Shown here: one piece after another, positions 9,871 through 22,848 of the stretch | How positions within the stretch are numbered: the first letter of the stretch is position 1 | How the letters are laid out: every line of letters begins with the position of its first letter | Made by a program: the position numbers and the translations under genes | Source of the DNA: Oreocharis arfaki | Taxonomy: Eukaryota; Chordata; Aves; Passeriformes; Paramythiidae | Assembly (NCBI GenBank): GCA_013398015.1 | Contig: VZRR01012886.1 | Coordinates: 33,010-97,009 of the forward strand | Length of the DNA: 64,000 nt | Direction: 5' to 3' | Notes under the pieces: model-generated | The model's input: only the letters and a program-made list of their open reading frames with translations | The model's database searches: none | Told to the model about the DNA's origin: nothing

Positions 9871-12800
9871 TCACTGGCTTTATTTAAGCAACATCTAAAA
9901 TTGACTATATTAGCAAAGTACTTTTGATTGTATTAGCAAGGTACTTCACAGTAGCTCTGAAGCATTTGAATAATATGTATTAGTGGGATAACCTAATTTT
10001 GTAAATGTACATGCATTTTTTCTACCATTAACTAGGGAAAAAATCTATATAAAATTGCAAGCAAGAGCACAAATAAAGTATATAGCATTTTAAAACAATT
10101 ATTTTTTCAGCTAGAAGAAAGGAAAATTGGCTTTTAAATAAAGGAAGTTTTGACCTGCTCTGAACTCAACACCTTACGAGAGAACACACATCCACAAGAC
10201 TTCTTGGATGAGAACATCGAAAACCAAGCATTCAAGCCTCAAAGCTTCTACAGGTTATAAACCTGAAAAATACTAATTTACCTGACAGATCTTAAAGTGC
10301 TGCAGCATGATGCAAGCAGTTATACCTCCTTCTCCTCACTGCTTTGCAAAGACACGTCTAGCAGAGTTCTGTAAGGGAGAAGTCATCATTACTGTGCTCT
10401 TGCAAACCAAGCAGCTCAGCCAAGATCAGGAATGAACCTGAGCTCTGCTGAGCCCACAGCAGGAGCTGCTCTGTTCATGCAGCAATGCCGCCGATGTTAA
10501 CAAGCATACAGGTTTTATAAAATATATGTAAACTCATTTAAAACATTCTGCACCAACTCTTCTAAGTTATTTTAATCTGAAATACTCAAGGGCTGATTTT
10601 TAAATCTGAGTTTATTCCAAAATCCCACAGCTTTTTACTGCCTGTGAGGCAAAGGCCTGAAGGGTACACACCCGGCTATCTCGTGAGAGCACTACCAACG
10701 CAAGAAATCCACAAGTGATACCAGAACAAGGGACACAACCAGCTGCTTAGAAAACAGCTACTCTTTGTAACGGTATTTTATGATTATTTGTTCCTAAATA
10801 GCAATTATGCTATCAAACACCTGGATGTACTAGTAGCATGAGCATAAACCAACACACTCCTGGCACTTTCCAAAAACACAACAACCAATGCAACACCTGC
10901 ATGGCTGCACCTATGCCAGCAACATAGAGCAGCTAGGAAAGGCAGTAATGCTTCAAAAAACATGTTACATGACAGCAGAGACACCCCATCTACTAAAGAT
11001 GTAAAAAGATTCTTAATCACTAGCAGGATAAGTACATATTGCTTGCCTATTTGTGAAATTTTGGACCCAATAACAAACTGCACTAAAGCATCAGAATATA
11101 ATTTTCTCTTCTTTCACACCAGAAGTAGAGCTTGAAGACTGGTGTGGATGCTGACACAGGCAGCTGCAGAAGTAAAGAAAGTCTTTCAGCAGACAGGAAT
11201 GAGCCTGTGTCTAAAGAACAAGCTGCAATGATAACATGCATGGGGCATGAAACACATCAAACACCCAGTGTGTTTTTATGATTTTAGCAAGAATCTGAAT
11301 TCATACATTGCAAGCCTTTGATGAATAAATTAACTCTGCCTTCCCACAGTGGAAAATGTTCATAATCTTCTACATAAGAAATACTTCAAAAGCATTTTTC
11401 CCCCTGAATTTTTTTACTTGGATTATAGTGCCCCGCTGTATCTGTGCCATCTACAGTCAAATGACTACAGTCAACACAAGTCCAGAGTATTTTCATAGGT
11501 ACAATGGCATTCACTAACCCACCTACCTCATCTTGGGACTACTGCCTCTGGCTGGCTCCAACCCAGCCCAACCCAACCCAANTAATTAAATTCCTCCAAT
11601 GCACCACTGGCACCATCCATCTTCTCCCTGGTCCTGAAGCAGCATAGAAAAGGCACTTCCTCTTGGATTTGTCTTCAAAGGCTAATCCTGTGACGGATAA
11701 GAGGAAAAAATCCCAAGAATCCAAGTGCTGCCTCTACAGTGCCAGCTTTGGTCCTGTGGGAAACTCAACCTCATCTGCACCTGGTCCTCCCCTTCTGACC
11801 GCTGTCCTGCAGGATGGTGGAAATGGGGTTAGCAAATGATGGGCTAAGATGGGGATGCTGACCTGCTTTCCTGCTTCTGCTGGACACTTACTTCAGGAGC
11901 CACCACCTGCTGAAAAGGATTCACCTCCTTACATCAAAAAAGGTGAAACTAAAGAGCTTAAATCCAAGTGATCCTGAAAATCCCAATTCAGGCATTCACC
12001 ACACCCTGAGGTGTCTAAGCTCCACAGACACCTCAACTCCTGACCTTAAAGGCTGCACCTTATAATGGTATCACTTCTGTCCATGGTCAGAAACACAGCA
12101 GGCTCGGCAGTGAAAATACTTCCATAGATCTCAGGCGGATGGAGTGTTTCCACGTCCCCCTCTTCCCCTGCCCTGGAATGTTGAGTAAGAGTGCAAGTCC
12201 CAGGGGCAGGAATGCCCTCTTCAGTACTTCCTGAGGCTTCATTCCACCTGAATCTCTTCCTACTCCTTGCCTGTTTTTCATCCACCTGGGACACTTGTTT
12301 CTTCAGAACACCTATTTCTCCAGGAAATCCAATTATCAATTCCTCTTCCACAGCTTGCCCACCTGGCAGCTCTTCTTGAACTCATGCCCAGTGCCTGGCC
12401 TTGATCTTGTTGCATCCTACCTACAGACCGATCCCAGCTGCCCTGTTCTCATGGCTCACCAATTTTTGCCTTCTTCTGACTTTACTCCAACCATTTCAGG
12501 AAGACCTCCTCTAACTCATTGCTAGTGAACCCATCCAATCTCTCCTCACAAACACCTTTGTCTTCCAGTTGCTGGCACCAAACACATCTTCCATGTTTTC
12601 CTCTTTCTTAACAGCAAAAGAAAGTCCCAGGTCTGACTTCGGCAAGCATTTTAGAACGCACACAGGATAAATCTACCTCCCAGAAGCAGTGATGAAGAGG
12701 ACACATCTGTAAAAATGCAGTTGCCTACTCTCTCATGATCAGAGAAATTAATTGTTTATCTCCTAGGTGAGAATGACGATTTTATGGGAAATTCAGGGCA

Positions 12801-14159
12801 TTTTCTTAATGACTTAATGGAACGGAAACATATCTGAGTTTGTAAAATGCCATGGAAGATGAAGCTGGGCTGCCAGAACACAAACACCAAATAACAAATG
12901 GAGTTTAAAAATCAGGTTTTGGGAGTAACTAACAGATTCCCTTAAGTTTCATAAAATTTTAGTTTTGGCAAATAAGTATAAGAAGTTGTCTGGAAAAAAT
13001 AAATAAAAATTTGCAGATTTGAGGTGTGAATAATCCCTGTGCACTTGCAGTAAGTAATTTATGGCTAACCCATACCAGATAAATTTTTTTCGTTTGCATC
13101 ACACCAACTGCTGTCTATATATGTACAAATACTACAGCCCCATACCCTGTGCATCTAGGAATTACATGACCTACTTCCAGGTGTCTGCATAGCTGTACTA
13201 GTGAGAAAAATGGCAAGAAGATAATGCTGTTTCACCAGTGAATTTACACCAATATAGTGAGGGTTAACATTCTTTTATTAGCATGACCTTTGCTGGTTGT
13301 TGTTAATGAACATTCTTGAAGGAGGCAGGTGACTGAAACCAGATCGTGGGATTTTATGGACAATGATCATTGTTGAGGGTCAAATATACCTGTGCTGCAA
13401 CCATAAAATTAATAACCTCTATAACAACAGCTTTACATATGGCTGTCTCAGAAGAGTGGCACTTGTGTAACTCACAGCCTTTGGAGACGCTATTTATAAT
13501 TTATACCCAATTTGAAGTGCAAAGATTTTTCTCTCCCACAAGTCGTGGTAATCAATACAGGTCTGCACCTATTACAGACTGATGAGGTGAAGTGTGCAGC
13601 AAGGACCAGCTGTACCAGGCAAACAACACAGCTCATAAACATGGCTTTGCAAAAGGGTTCTCCAGTGGCCATTTCTCACACCTAAGCTGTGAGATCAAAT
13701 AAAGGAGGAAATAATTTTTTGTAGGGGTACCATCCCTGCTAAGCGTCAAAAACTGAATTAACTGCATATTTGCCTCAGAACTACTCGAAACTTGAGGGGA
13801 TTTTTGCACTTCACATGGATTTTAGGCTTCTGCACCCTAATTCATAACACATCAAGACTTAATGCAGGATACTATGAAGCCCCTACATCATGCAAACTGT
13901 CAATTTAAGACTAAACACTAATTCACAAAGGCTTTGCAGATGTGAATTACACTAAATTTAACTAAGCTTAATAATATCACACATCCTGTGACTTAACCTC
14001 AGACATGTCACTAGAAGGACTGTTTGAGATTAATGATCATAGAGCTGCACTTCATTCCCTGCTTAACCCTCCTCCTTGTTAGAGCAGATGGCAGCTCTGC
14101 CTGGAAGTGCTCAGTGCATGTGCCTGGCTTCCTACCTCTTCTGAACACCACCACCCAAA
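9871..14159. other. Non-coding unique sequence
   Basis: AT-rich unique sequence without a recognisable gene. A CCCAA-rich patch lies at about 11560-11581, immediately before the ambiguous base. The stretch 11740-12620 is more GC-rich and holds a minus-strand open frame (about 12046-12390) that I could not match to any family; it is listed as a low-interest finding. Confidence 0.55.
11582..11582. other. Ambiguous base (N)
   Basis: A single N follows a CCCAA-rich run. This is the only undetermined base I noticed. It probably marks a low-confidence consensus position next to a short tandem tract rather than a scaffold gap. Confidence 0.95.
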
Positions 14160-14362
14160 ATCGGTCACAGGTGATGCTTGGGATGCAAGGGCAGCAAACC
14201 GGTCATGCGGCAAAGAGTTCAAGACAGGCATCAGGTGGGGGAGGCAGTGAAGTGAGGCGCAGGCAGAGCGAAGCCGAAGGCAGCCGTACGCCAGACAAGA
14301 CAAGAAGGCATGTTGTGTGCTGGCATGCGCTGACCTCTGCCAACAGCTCTCCTGACATCCCG
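14160..14362. other. Small CpG cluster
   Basis: About ten CpG dinucleotides fall in roughly 200 bp, most densely between 14256 and 14362, while the flanks are AT-rich and CpG-poor. It is too short for a classical CpG-island promoter and there is no recognisable exon or TATA arrangement. It may be a small regulatory element or a fragment of an old GC-rich repeat. Confidence 0.4.
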
Positions 14363-17300
14363 GTCTATGGCAGTCAGACATGAACGCCAGTGTGGGAGGT
14401 TCATCTGCGATGAACGTGAAGGGAAATATTAAGTTCATATTAAGGAAAAAAACCCTCCAACCAAATAAATCCTGAAGAGCTGGGAATGTTCCCTGCAGGT
14501 TTGCATGTGTGACTGGTGAGGCCCCTATTGCCGAGATCTGGATGGAGAAAGCTCAGTGAGACCCAGGAGTCAGTGGGATGAGAACAGAGAGCGGTTTCTC
14601 CTGGAGAAACTGCAGATCATGTTCTGCTTTGCAGCCACAGGAAAAACACACCAGGACACAAAACAACCCCAAAGTCAGAGTCTTTCCGCTAATCCAGTTT
14701 TAAACATCCAGTTGCAAACCTGCAAAGTTTCTAAACATTCCATTTAAATGCTACACTAACTATATAAACTTTATTTGGGAGACCGTATTTATTTCAAAAC
14801 AGGGACTTCACTATTACCCTTTAAAAAATAATACAATAAATAACATCAAGCTCCAAAGCTGTATCTTCAAGCTGACACAGTCACTTCAATGTTGAAGAAA
14901 CAATTTATGATTTCCCCCTTCAGCCAGAGGAAAAATAAAACCCCAAACATCCAAAGACAGAAAACAATGAAGCTTAATGACGTCCTTGTATTTCCAAAGG
15001 CAATTTTCACTTCAAAATACAATCCTGATCTAATAACTGATCTTTCCACGTGGAGTCTTTCAGTAGAACCAGTGCTGCTGAGACAGACTGTAGAAAAATC
15101 AAGCAAGACCCCTTGTGTCATGGCAGAGATTTTTTGCCAAGCATTTAGCAGGTTCTGAAGAAAACTACTTTAGTCTCTTCTATCCAGAAAGATGGTTAAA
15201 CCTTGGGAACTGGGGATAGAAAAAGAAACTGCCAGGAAGGTATATTTGGAAGTGTAAGAGAGATTAAATATTTAAAGAAGTTTCAAAATTTGGTAGTTCA
15301 AATTATTTTCTTTTCCTTGCATCAAGAACCTCAGTTTTGTTACCTTTGTCTTTTCATAAAATTAGAACAAAATAAAAAGAAGTCATGGTAGTTTCTCTCT
15401 GAAGAATCACTGAATTGGAATTACGTCATCTTGCATTAAAATTATCAGTTATTGCCACAGCTGACCTACAAATATTACACTAAAAAAGCATGAAGAAAAT
15501 CACTTAAATACATTTTGGGAGTTCTTTTATTGATTGCCCATGCATATCTCTCAATAGTTATTGCTCTGTTTTGGTTTAATTTGTCTAAATCACCCCAGGC
15601 TGGATTTTTTTCAAGCAAGTTTTAAGCAAACTGTTGACATATTAAGGAAAAGACTTCATCATGAAAACAAGGATTGAGGCAGGAGTTAAAATTTGTCTAA
15701 ATAAGATAAATACGCAAAAATGCACAGACAAGTAAAGTTTGACAGTCACTGCTCATAAAATCCTTCAATGAGTTAAGATGAAAACTGTCTCCTGTAGAGG
15801 GAAGTTAGAGAGGAGCTCATATACGAACATGTGAGGAAAACTTGCACTGTGGCTGGAACATTCTGTGTTAGTCTGGGGATAAAGGAAACATTACAACCAC
15901 AATATATTGCCATATTAAATTAAGAAAACATTTATTTTTTCACTCCACTGTGAAGTGAAAAGTCTATGAGTGACTAAAAAGCAAAGACCTTGAAGTTAAC
16001 AACATCCCCATCTGTTTTGTCATGTTTTACACTTCCAGAATGACAAACACTTCCCCTCAGTGTCTCTGCAGCCACGATTGTTACTTTCTACAGGAATCAA
16101 ATGAAGTTTTACGGTGCAAATATTCCACATTTTCATGGGTTCCAGAATTGCTTTTCCAGGTCTGCATTTGGACACATACTGAAAGCCTACAGGACTGAGG
16201 GGACAGGACATTGTAAATATAGGGCTTGCTCTCCTTTGTGAAGCCGGGGAAAGCAGCAGCCAGGCAGCTCAGTAAACTTGCTGAGGTCTGTGCATCTGGG
16301 CATCTACAATGGAAAAATGGGTAGGAAAGGTCTGAGAGGAATGGGTGTGGTCGAGAAGATTTCTATTGCTTTTTATTGCAAAGATCTCACACCCCAAGGC
16401 AAACCTGCTTCCATGCCAAAATGTCTTCAGCAAAACAGGACTGCAACAGCAGCTCCTCTGCAGCTGTGAGAGGAGCAGTGAAGCCTCCTCACCAAGGTCA
16501 TGCCTTCCGCAGCTGCAGAAACCTTAACAGAGCCTTGGCATGAAAGACACCCTGCCCCATGCTGCTCACTGACAAGGTGCTCCTGCTCTTTCAAAGGAAG
16601 AGACATGGAGTGTGTAAATCCACTTGTGGTGGAAACGCATCCCATCCACTACCATGGCAATAGGTGGAAGCATCAGGATTTGTCCTATAAGCCTGGGCGC
16701 AAGGGTGCTGGTGGGAAACAAGTTTGCTACTGGTCCAAACTAAGAATAACCTCATCTTCATATTTTCTGCCCAGGAGATTCTAAGGATGCACTTTGAAGG
16801 AATCCTACTGCTCAGCTTGCACAATGCTGACTGGGCTGTACTTCTAATGTGCATGCAAGTACTTAAATTATGTTTCACAACAAAAGAGATTCAGTAAAAA
16901 ACCCCAGCAAATACCACAACAAAACTAATAAAATAAATCTGTGTCAGGCATGCTTAACAAATCAACTAGTTTCAACAGCTTTCATATGGCCTGAGAAGTA
17001 CTGAAACCAAATGTTTCCTTACTACATTCATTACTTAAGGTGGATTTCTGAAATATGAAAAGCAGATTTGTTTTAATTGCGTTTAGTATCCCAAATGGAT
17101 CACAGAGAAATTCTTATCTGACTTTTGTGTATAACGCAAGTAAGTCCTCCATAGTTTGGGGTCTCAATAGTTCCCTTTATAACAGCTTGTTTTCAGTTGT
17201 TTCTAAATTTTGCCAAGCTAAGTATTTGGGATAAAAATTCCCATGCTCAGTCTCTGCCTTAGGCTGATTATTATTATTTTTTTACGTTTCAAGTGAGAGG

Positions 17301-17440
17301 ATTTAGTCACTTCAGGAAATAAGATTGAGGGAAAACATATTTTGCCCCTGGTGGGAGGAATAAAAAATGAAACAAACAAGAAAAGAAAAAAAGGTCTTAC
17401 AAGAATTTTGCTGAGTAGTTCCTGTGTCTGTTCTTCACAG

Positions 17441-17461
17441 CAATAGTTTGAAATCTGGAAG
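17441..17461 (+). other. Candidate 21-nt microexon
   Basis: A near-textbook acceptor (a pyrimidine-rich run, TTCCTGTGTCTGTTCTTCACAG, ending at 17440) is followed after 21 nt by a strong donor, AAG|GTAAGATC. The enclosed CAATAGTTTGAAATCTGGAAG preserves frame by length and is open in one phase only, encoding NSLKSG plus split codons. Vertebrate neural microexons are typically 3-27 nt, frame-preserving and preceded by strong acceptors. No host gene is known here, and short splice-site pairs arise by chance in tens of kilobases, so this is a hypothesis. Confidence 0.25.
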
Positions 17462-20400
17462 GTAAGATCCCTGTTGTCCTCTTGCAGTTCCCATGAAAAA
17501 ACAGCCAGCTTTTTGCCTAGTCACAAGCCTTTGAAAAAATCTCATTTGCATATGCTTAGCACAGAGTCCCCAGAATCTGGAAGTCTAAGTGGCCAAAGGT
17601 TCCTCTGAAGATGCTGCTTGTAACAGACAAGCTCCAACCCAGAGCAGACAGGGCTAAACCAGACTTTTTTTGCCACTGCTGCTCCCAGATGCTGCAGTCT
17701 ATTGTGGCATCAGGCAGAGGAACCAAGTGCAGGCAGCACTCTGTTCTGGGCTCCAAATGCAGGCAGAAAAAAAAGAGAACGGGGAAAAAAGCAGCCTAAT
17801 ATAAACAGAGAGGAGAACTAGTCCCTGGGGGGCAGAGGGATGAGTCAATTGAGGTAGGAGACTGACTGTGTAAAAAGATCAAACAGAAGTGATATAGGAA
17901 CACCAAGGAAGGTGAAGGCAACACCTCTGCAGGAGAAGGAGACCTTGAAAGCAGGGAACTGGCTGCAAAGAGAGGTTAGGAGGCAGAGACGAGGGATAGC
18001 AGGCAGTCTGGACACTCGGGAGAGTACACATGGAGGGGAGAAGAGGCACAGTGGGACATGGCTTCCCAAATCAGGTAACAGCTGCCTTATGAGAGACTCA
18101 GTCTCTCCAGGCAAAGACAGAACTGTCAGTGCTTGATCCTCCCTTGGCTGTGGTTCACTGAGAAGGTGACAATCTACTGCACTAATATTCTCAGCACCTT
18201 TACCTCACTTCACTAGCCCATGTGTCTGAGCACAAACTCCGTATCTGAAATTTCCACCTCTGCAAATGACCTGCAGCCACAGAATATCACATGATAAAAT
18301 CGCCTTTCTTAGTCTTATTGCGGTTGAAGTAAACAAATTACACACAGAAAACTGTTTTAGGAGAAAATTTGAAGCATGCCTGGTGAAGGGACAAGTTAAG
18401 GACATTCAGTTTAGTCAATGTCAAAATGATTCAGGCAAAACTGAGGGGGGATGGTGCTTACTGGTGCTGCTCTGGTACAGCTCGTGTTGACCTTGCAGAA
18501 AGTGTTATGCTGCCCTGGAGGAACACTTGTGCATTTTTCCACCGGACGCCTCTGTTGACCTGCAGCTATTGCCTGGGAGTAGAGAGAACTGGTCCAAACA
18601 GATGAGGCTTTTGCAGCAAAATGTGAAGTAACGTCATTTCAATGCAGTACAATGAGTAAATGAAGGAGAATGCAACACAGTTTGGGTATGGGAAACTCCT
18701 GTAGTAGAATGCTGTGAAGTGTATACTGGCTATTAAATGGGCAGTGAGAGAAATTTTGGGTGTTTGGATAAAAACCTCCAGGTATTTAAAGCAAAAACTT
18801 ATGGCTATTTTAAAAAGTATCAATAAGGAATTAATCTCATCAATGGAAAAAACTTTACAGAGCCCCAAGCTCCAAGGAGGATTTTTTTGAGCGCCTGTAG
18901 ACAGGAGACTCAGCGCAAGCAGCTCACAGCTGAGCTGGCTCTAATCTTTGCTGGTGGAAAGACATGGTTCATGTGGTTTCTTACATCCAAAGCTTCCAGG
19001 TCATCTAAATGCCCAGTAGCCAAAGAAGAGCAAAGCTTTCCCTAATGGTCAGTCTTATATTTTTATCGTAATCTACCCGATGGTAACTGCTGTTTTAAAC
19101 TCAGAGCGTAGTTGTGATCACCGTAAAGAATAAGAGGTAATATAGAAGGAATAGTCTGTTATGGAAAAATAGATGAGGTAAACAAGAAGAAAACTGAACA
19201 AAGCAATGGAAAGCTTTATGTTTCTATTATTTCATTCTTTCCTGAGATGGTAACTGAAAGTAATTTGAAGACATCATGGATCCCTTAATTATACTGTGTG
19301 CACCTACAGGATCCCCTCCTGCAAACACGTAAGTGAAGTGACTTTTGTTTCACAGCAGTCTGTTATTCTGTTTTCCTACCTGTTCAAAATAAATCTTGTT
19401 CAAGCCAAAATAATTGCTTTGCAAGCCTACCTGCAACTCTTTCCTAGAGTGATCCATGGTCCACCAAAAACCTCTGATGCCTTAGCATCTAAACTAGTAG
19501 AGGAGCTGAGTAACACCAGTGATGGGCTGAATGTAGCAATTCCAAGGGACATCACAGGTTGGCTTGGTCTGGGGATGCACAAAGCCCCATGGTTCTGCAA
19601 ATCTAGTGGTACAAGAAAGGATCTGCAGAGCTGCACTCTCTGCTAAGGCCTGAACTGCCTTTGAAGGACAAAACACAGGTAGGAGTACAAAAGAATGAAG
19701 CACAAAATCTTGCCATTGTCTGCTCTAGCATGAGCTTCAGCTGGTCTGCTGCTGTAACATAAGTCAATTAAAAGTTTGAATGCTCCATACATTGTTGGAG
19801 CAAGGAATGGCTGGTCACTAGAAGCAATATTATTCTGTAATCACATCACATACATCTGTAGACTCTTCCCTGGAATTTACTTCCATGGCTTTAGATAACA
19901 GCTACTTATTTTTTTGACATTTGGTTAACAGAAGACTTAAGATAAAGAAAATGAACAAATGAAAAAATACTTTATGAAGAATCATGCAAGAGATCATAAA
20001 TGGCAGATTCAGTATCAGCAATGGCAGTTTTAATAATTACCTTATAGGAAAGAACACTGCAACCAAATTTTAACTTCGTATGATGTATGATGCTATGACA
20101 TATGAGTTACTTATTTTGGAATGATGGCCGTGCACAGTTTCCCTTCCTTGCGTCAGCTGCTAGCACCTACATTTCTGTGCTAATATGATAGGATTCTTTG
20201 AATGAGATAAAAAGGAAGGATGACTTAGCCACAGGCCACTCTGCAGCAAGCAGAATCAACTACCCTCCCCCGAACAATTTAATTGATCAATTTCAAATAC
20301 AGGAAATCTGCTGAGTCCAGTCAAGCTATAGAAGGCATGGTTTCAAAAGCAGATACCTAACACTCATATGAAATATGTAACAAGCCAGGCAAATTACGAA

Positions 20401-21922
20401 AGCATTAATATGCCTGCAGAGGAAATCACCTTATAAACATTCACATTCAGCAGCATATTTACGGCAATTACACTGCTCATGAAACATGTTACCATTTAGA
20501 TAACACAACACATGTTGCACTCTCTTATCCATGTTTTATGGCCCAATATCTTTTACCAACTATTGTTTGTTGCTCTGTTTACTAGTGCCATATCACAACA
20601 TTCATCCTGGGCTTGGCAATGACAGATGTTGCTATACATACTCACAGCAGGATTTTTTGCTTAGCACCACAGGATGCTCTACCTTGACTCTGTGCAGTAT
20701 ACAAACTGCTAATGCAAAAATCCCAGTTCTTAGTGGCTCTGAAAAGGCATAATGTTACAGCACCTTGATTTATTCCAGCAGAGACTCTTAACCCATGAAT
20801 TTACTGATAGCTTTTTAATTTCCTGACACAATAGGGAAGGAAAATGCTGTCTTTTCCACCAGGGCTTATGTGCAGATGCCCTAGCAGTCAGTGTTTCAGT
20901 GTGCATCAGCCTCTCAATTATTTGGTCAAAACTTTCCAATTACTAGCCAGATCTTCAGGACAAGAACTCTTCTACTCCCTTTCTTTTGAATGCAAACTGG
21001 GCACTAGCACAAACATTTCTCTCTTAAAATAGCAATATCCCATCTGTTTAACTCTCTAAAGTGAGAAACTCGCTAGCTAACCCATTACAGGATGTCAAAT
21101 GTGCATATGACATGAATTAGTTCGTTGAACAACAGTTACTGGGCTTTACTGATGTTTTTGGGTTTTTCAAGTTCTTCCTCTTCAAAATATCTACCCCCAA
21201 AATTGAAGTGATGTCATTAAGCACAGAAGACTAATTGGCAGACTTCTCAGGGAGCAGGCACATAACAGTGAGTTTTCTTCAAGGGGCTCATGATACATAT
21301 GCTGATTTAAGACTATCTTTACTTAATGTAGATGAAGTGTGGGAATAAGAGTGTGAAAAATCTGAAGCCAGAATAAAAACCAAGACTAAAAGAATTTAGA
21401 GATTAAAGATAAAGACAAACAATTTTAAAGATAAATACCTGAAAAAAAAAAAGGGCTTAATTTCATAATATTGCAAGCTTTGCAAACCATACAGGTCCCC
21501 TTACAGCCTCTTCAAAGAAAATAAAGCATTGTGCAAGCAGCAACATAAATTTCTGCTGTGGTACCTTTGCTAAGAGGAATGTTTGAATCATGAATTTGTA
21601 ACAAGTTTTAACGATGAAATGATGAAAACGTGGCTCTTTCACAAAGCCCCATCAGAAAAAAAAAATACTGCACATCAAGCAGCAGTGCTTAAAACCACTG
21701 CTCCTTGCCTTCCCTTACACACGGCATGGTTCACAACCCTAGGGATCAAATGTCCTACGGATCACTTGAGATCTGTCCCTATCACCTGGAAGCTTGAAGT
21801 TACGGGCCATGGTATTGCATGAAGGGGTACTCCCCTTCAGATACACCTATTTTCCCTCCTGACATCAGAAGTAAACCAACCAAAATTCTTGAACAGTTAT
21901 TCCATGTCTCAGATTCTTTTAG

Positions 21923-21988
21923 GAGGAACAGGCCAAAGTCAAACTTGATGAGCCAGACCCCAACCAGAATCCCCATGATTTTATAGAG
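21923..21988 (+). other. Candidate 66-nt exon, possibly CR1-derived
   Basis: A plausible acceptor (CTCAGATTCTTTTAG ending at 21922) and a strong donor (GAG|GTAAGTAG at 21989) bound exactly 66 nt, 22 codons open in phase 0. The peptide is acidic and hydrophilic, beginning EEQAKVKLDE and ending HDFIE. I do not recognise the protein. The second half (ACTTGATGA, CCCCAACCA, CATGATTTTAT) also resembles a CR1 3' end, so the unit may be decayed CR1 carrying fortuitous splice sites, or an exonised CR1. Either reading is uncertain. Confidence 0.28.
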
Positions 21989-22507
21989 GTAAGTAGCTTA
22001 ACATTATTTCAGTGTGTCACTGTCACAAAGGGGCATTCTAAGTGTTAAGGCTGTATGCTGAGCTATCAAAGATTCATGGAGAAATGTACCAACATCCCTC
22101 ATATAAAGCTAATCAAATTTGAAATTACTGACATGTCACCTTGAGGAGGAATTTGATTTATGATTTGCACAGTAATCCAGAAAACAGTGACATGCACAGC
22201 TGTAAGAATTACTGTTATACTGCCTTCATGACATTGCATTAGTTTTTGTTGTTGCTTTTGTGCCTGCCCTAAGTAATAATATACAACAAAACTTTCTTTG
22301 TGCTGTTAAGTTGCACAAAGGTGAAATATGGTTGCTTAGAAGTGTGTGGCTGCACAAGAGTTGTTGGCCATCAATTAATGATACGTGACAGAGAGCACAA
22401 AATGGTGTGAAGCCAGCTTTCTTCTTTGCAATTGTCCCATGCTCAATGGTAAACGTTGCCTAGAGTCACATCAGTTCCAGGATCTCCCCTGCTTGTTTCT
22501 GGGTGGC

Positions 22508-22848
22508 AGGACCTGTTGCAGTTGAAGCACAGGCGACGCAGAAAAAATAGGAGGTCCAAGTCAGAGCTCCGGTTGAGGGAAATGAAAAAACCCCCCTTTT
22601 ATTTAATTACAGGCAGGCCTTATATAATCCCTGCATTGGTCTATGGCAGGGATCATTGGTCCCTGGTCCAACCACCTCTCCAAGTGATTGGCCAGACCCC
22701 ACACCACCTGTTTGACTCTTAATAGGACACACCTGCAAGGTGTTTAGAAAACCATCTTGCTTGGTGTGTTGAAACCAAGGACTTAACAGAATACTTGCAA
22801 AATGGTGGATTTTTCTCTGCCAGCAGCTTTTCAGCATCCACAAGGACC
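22508..22848 (-). mobile_element. Solo LTR of an endogenous retrovirus, with 6-bp target duplication
   Basis: The element spans 22514-22842 (329 bp) and has TG...CA ends. It is flanked by perfect 6-bp direct repeats AGGACC at 22508-22513 and 22843-22848. On the minus strand it carries a TATA-like GATTATATAAGG (complement of about 22617-22628), then AATAAA (complement of 22598-22603) about 20 nt further on, then roughly 84 bp to the CA end. That order identifies U3, R and U5 and sets the strand as minus. Six-base duplications are typical of class II (ERVK/alpharetrovirus-like) integrations. No internal coding sequence is present, so it is a solo LTR left by LTR-LTR recombination. Confidence 0.82.

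Larger units (their letters stand above)
14363..22513. other. Non-coding unique sequence
   Basis: Mostly AT-rich unique sequence. No gene can be named. The only structure I would point to is two exon-like units on the plus strand, a 21-nt one (17441-17461) and a 66-nt one (21923-21988), listed separately with low confidence. Open frames of 60-120 codons occur on both strands at chance level. Confidence 0.55.
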
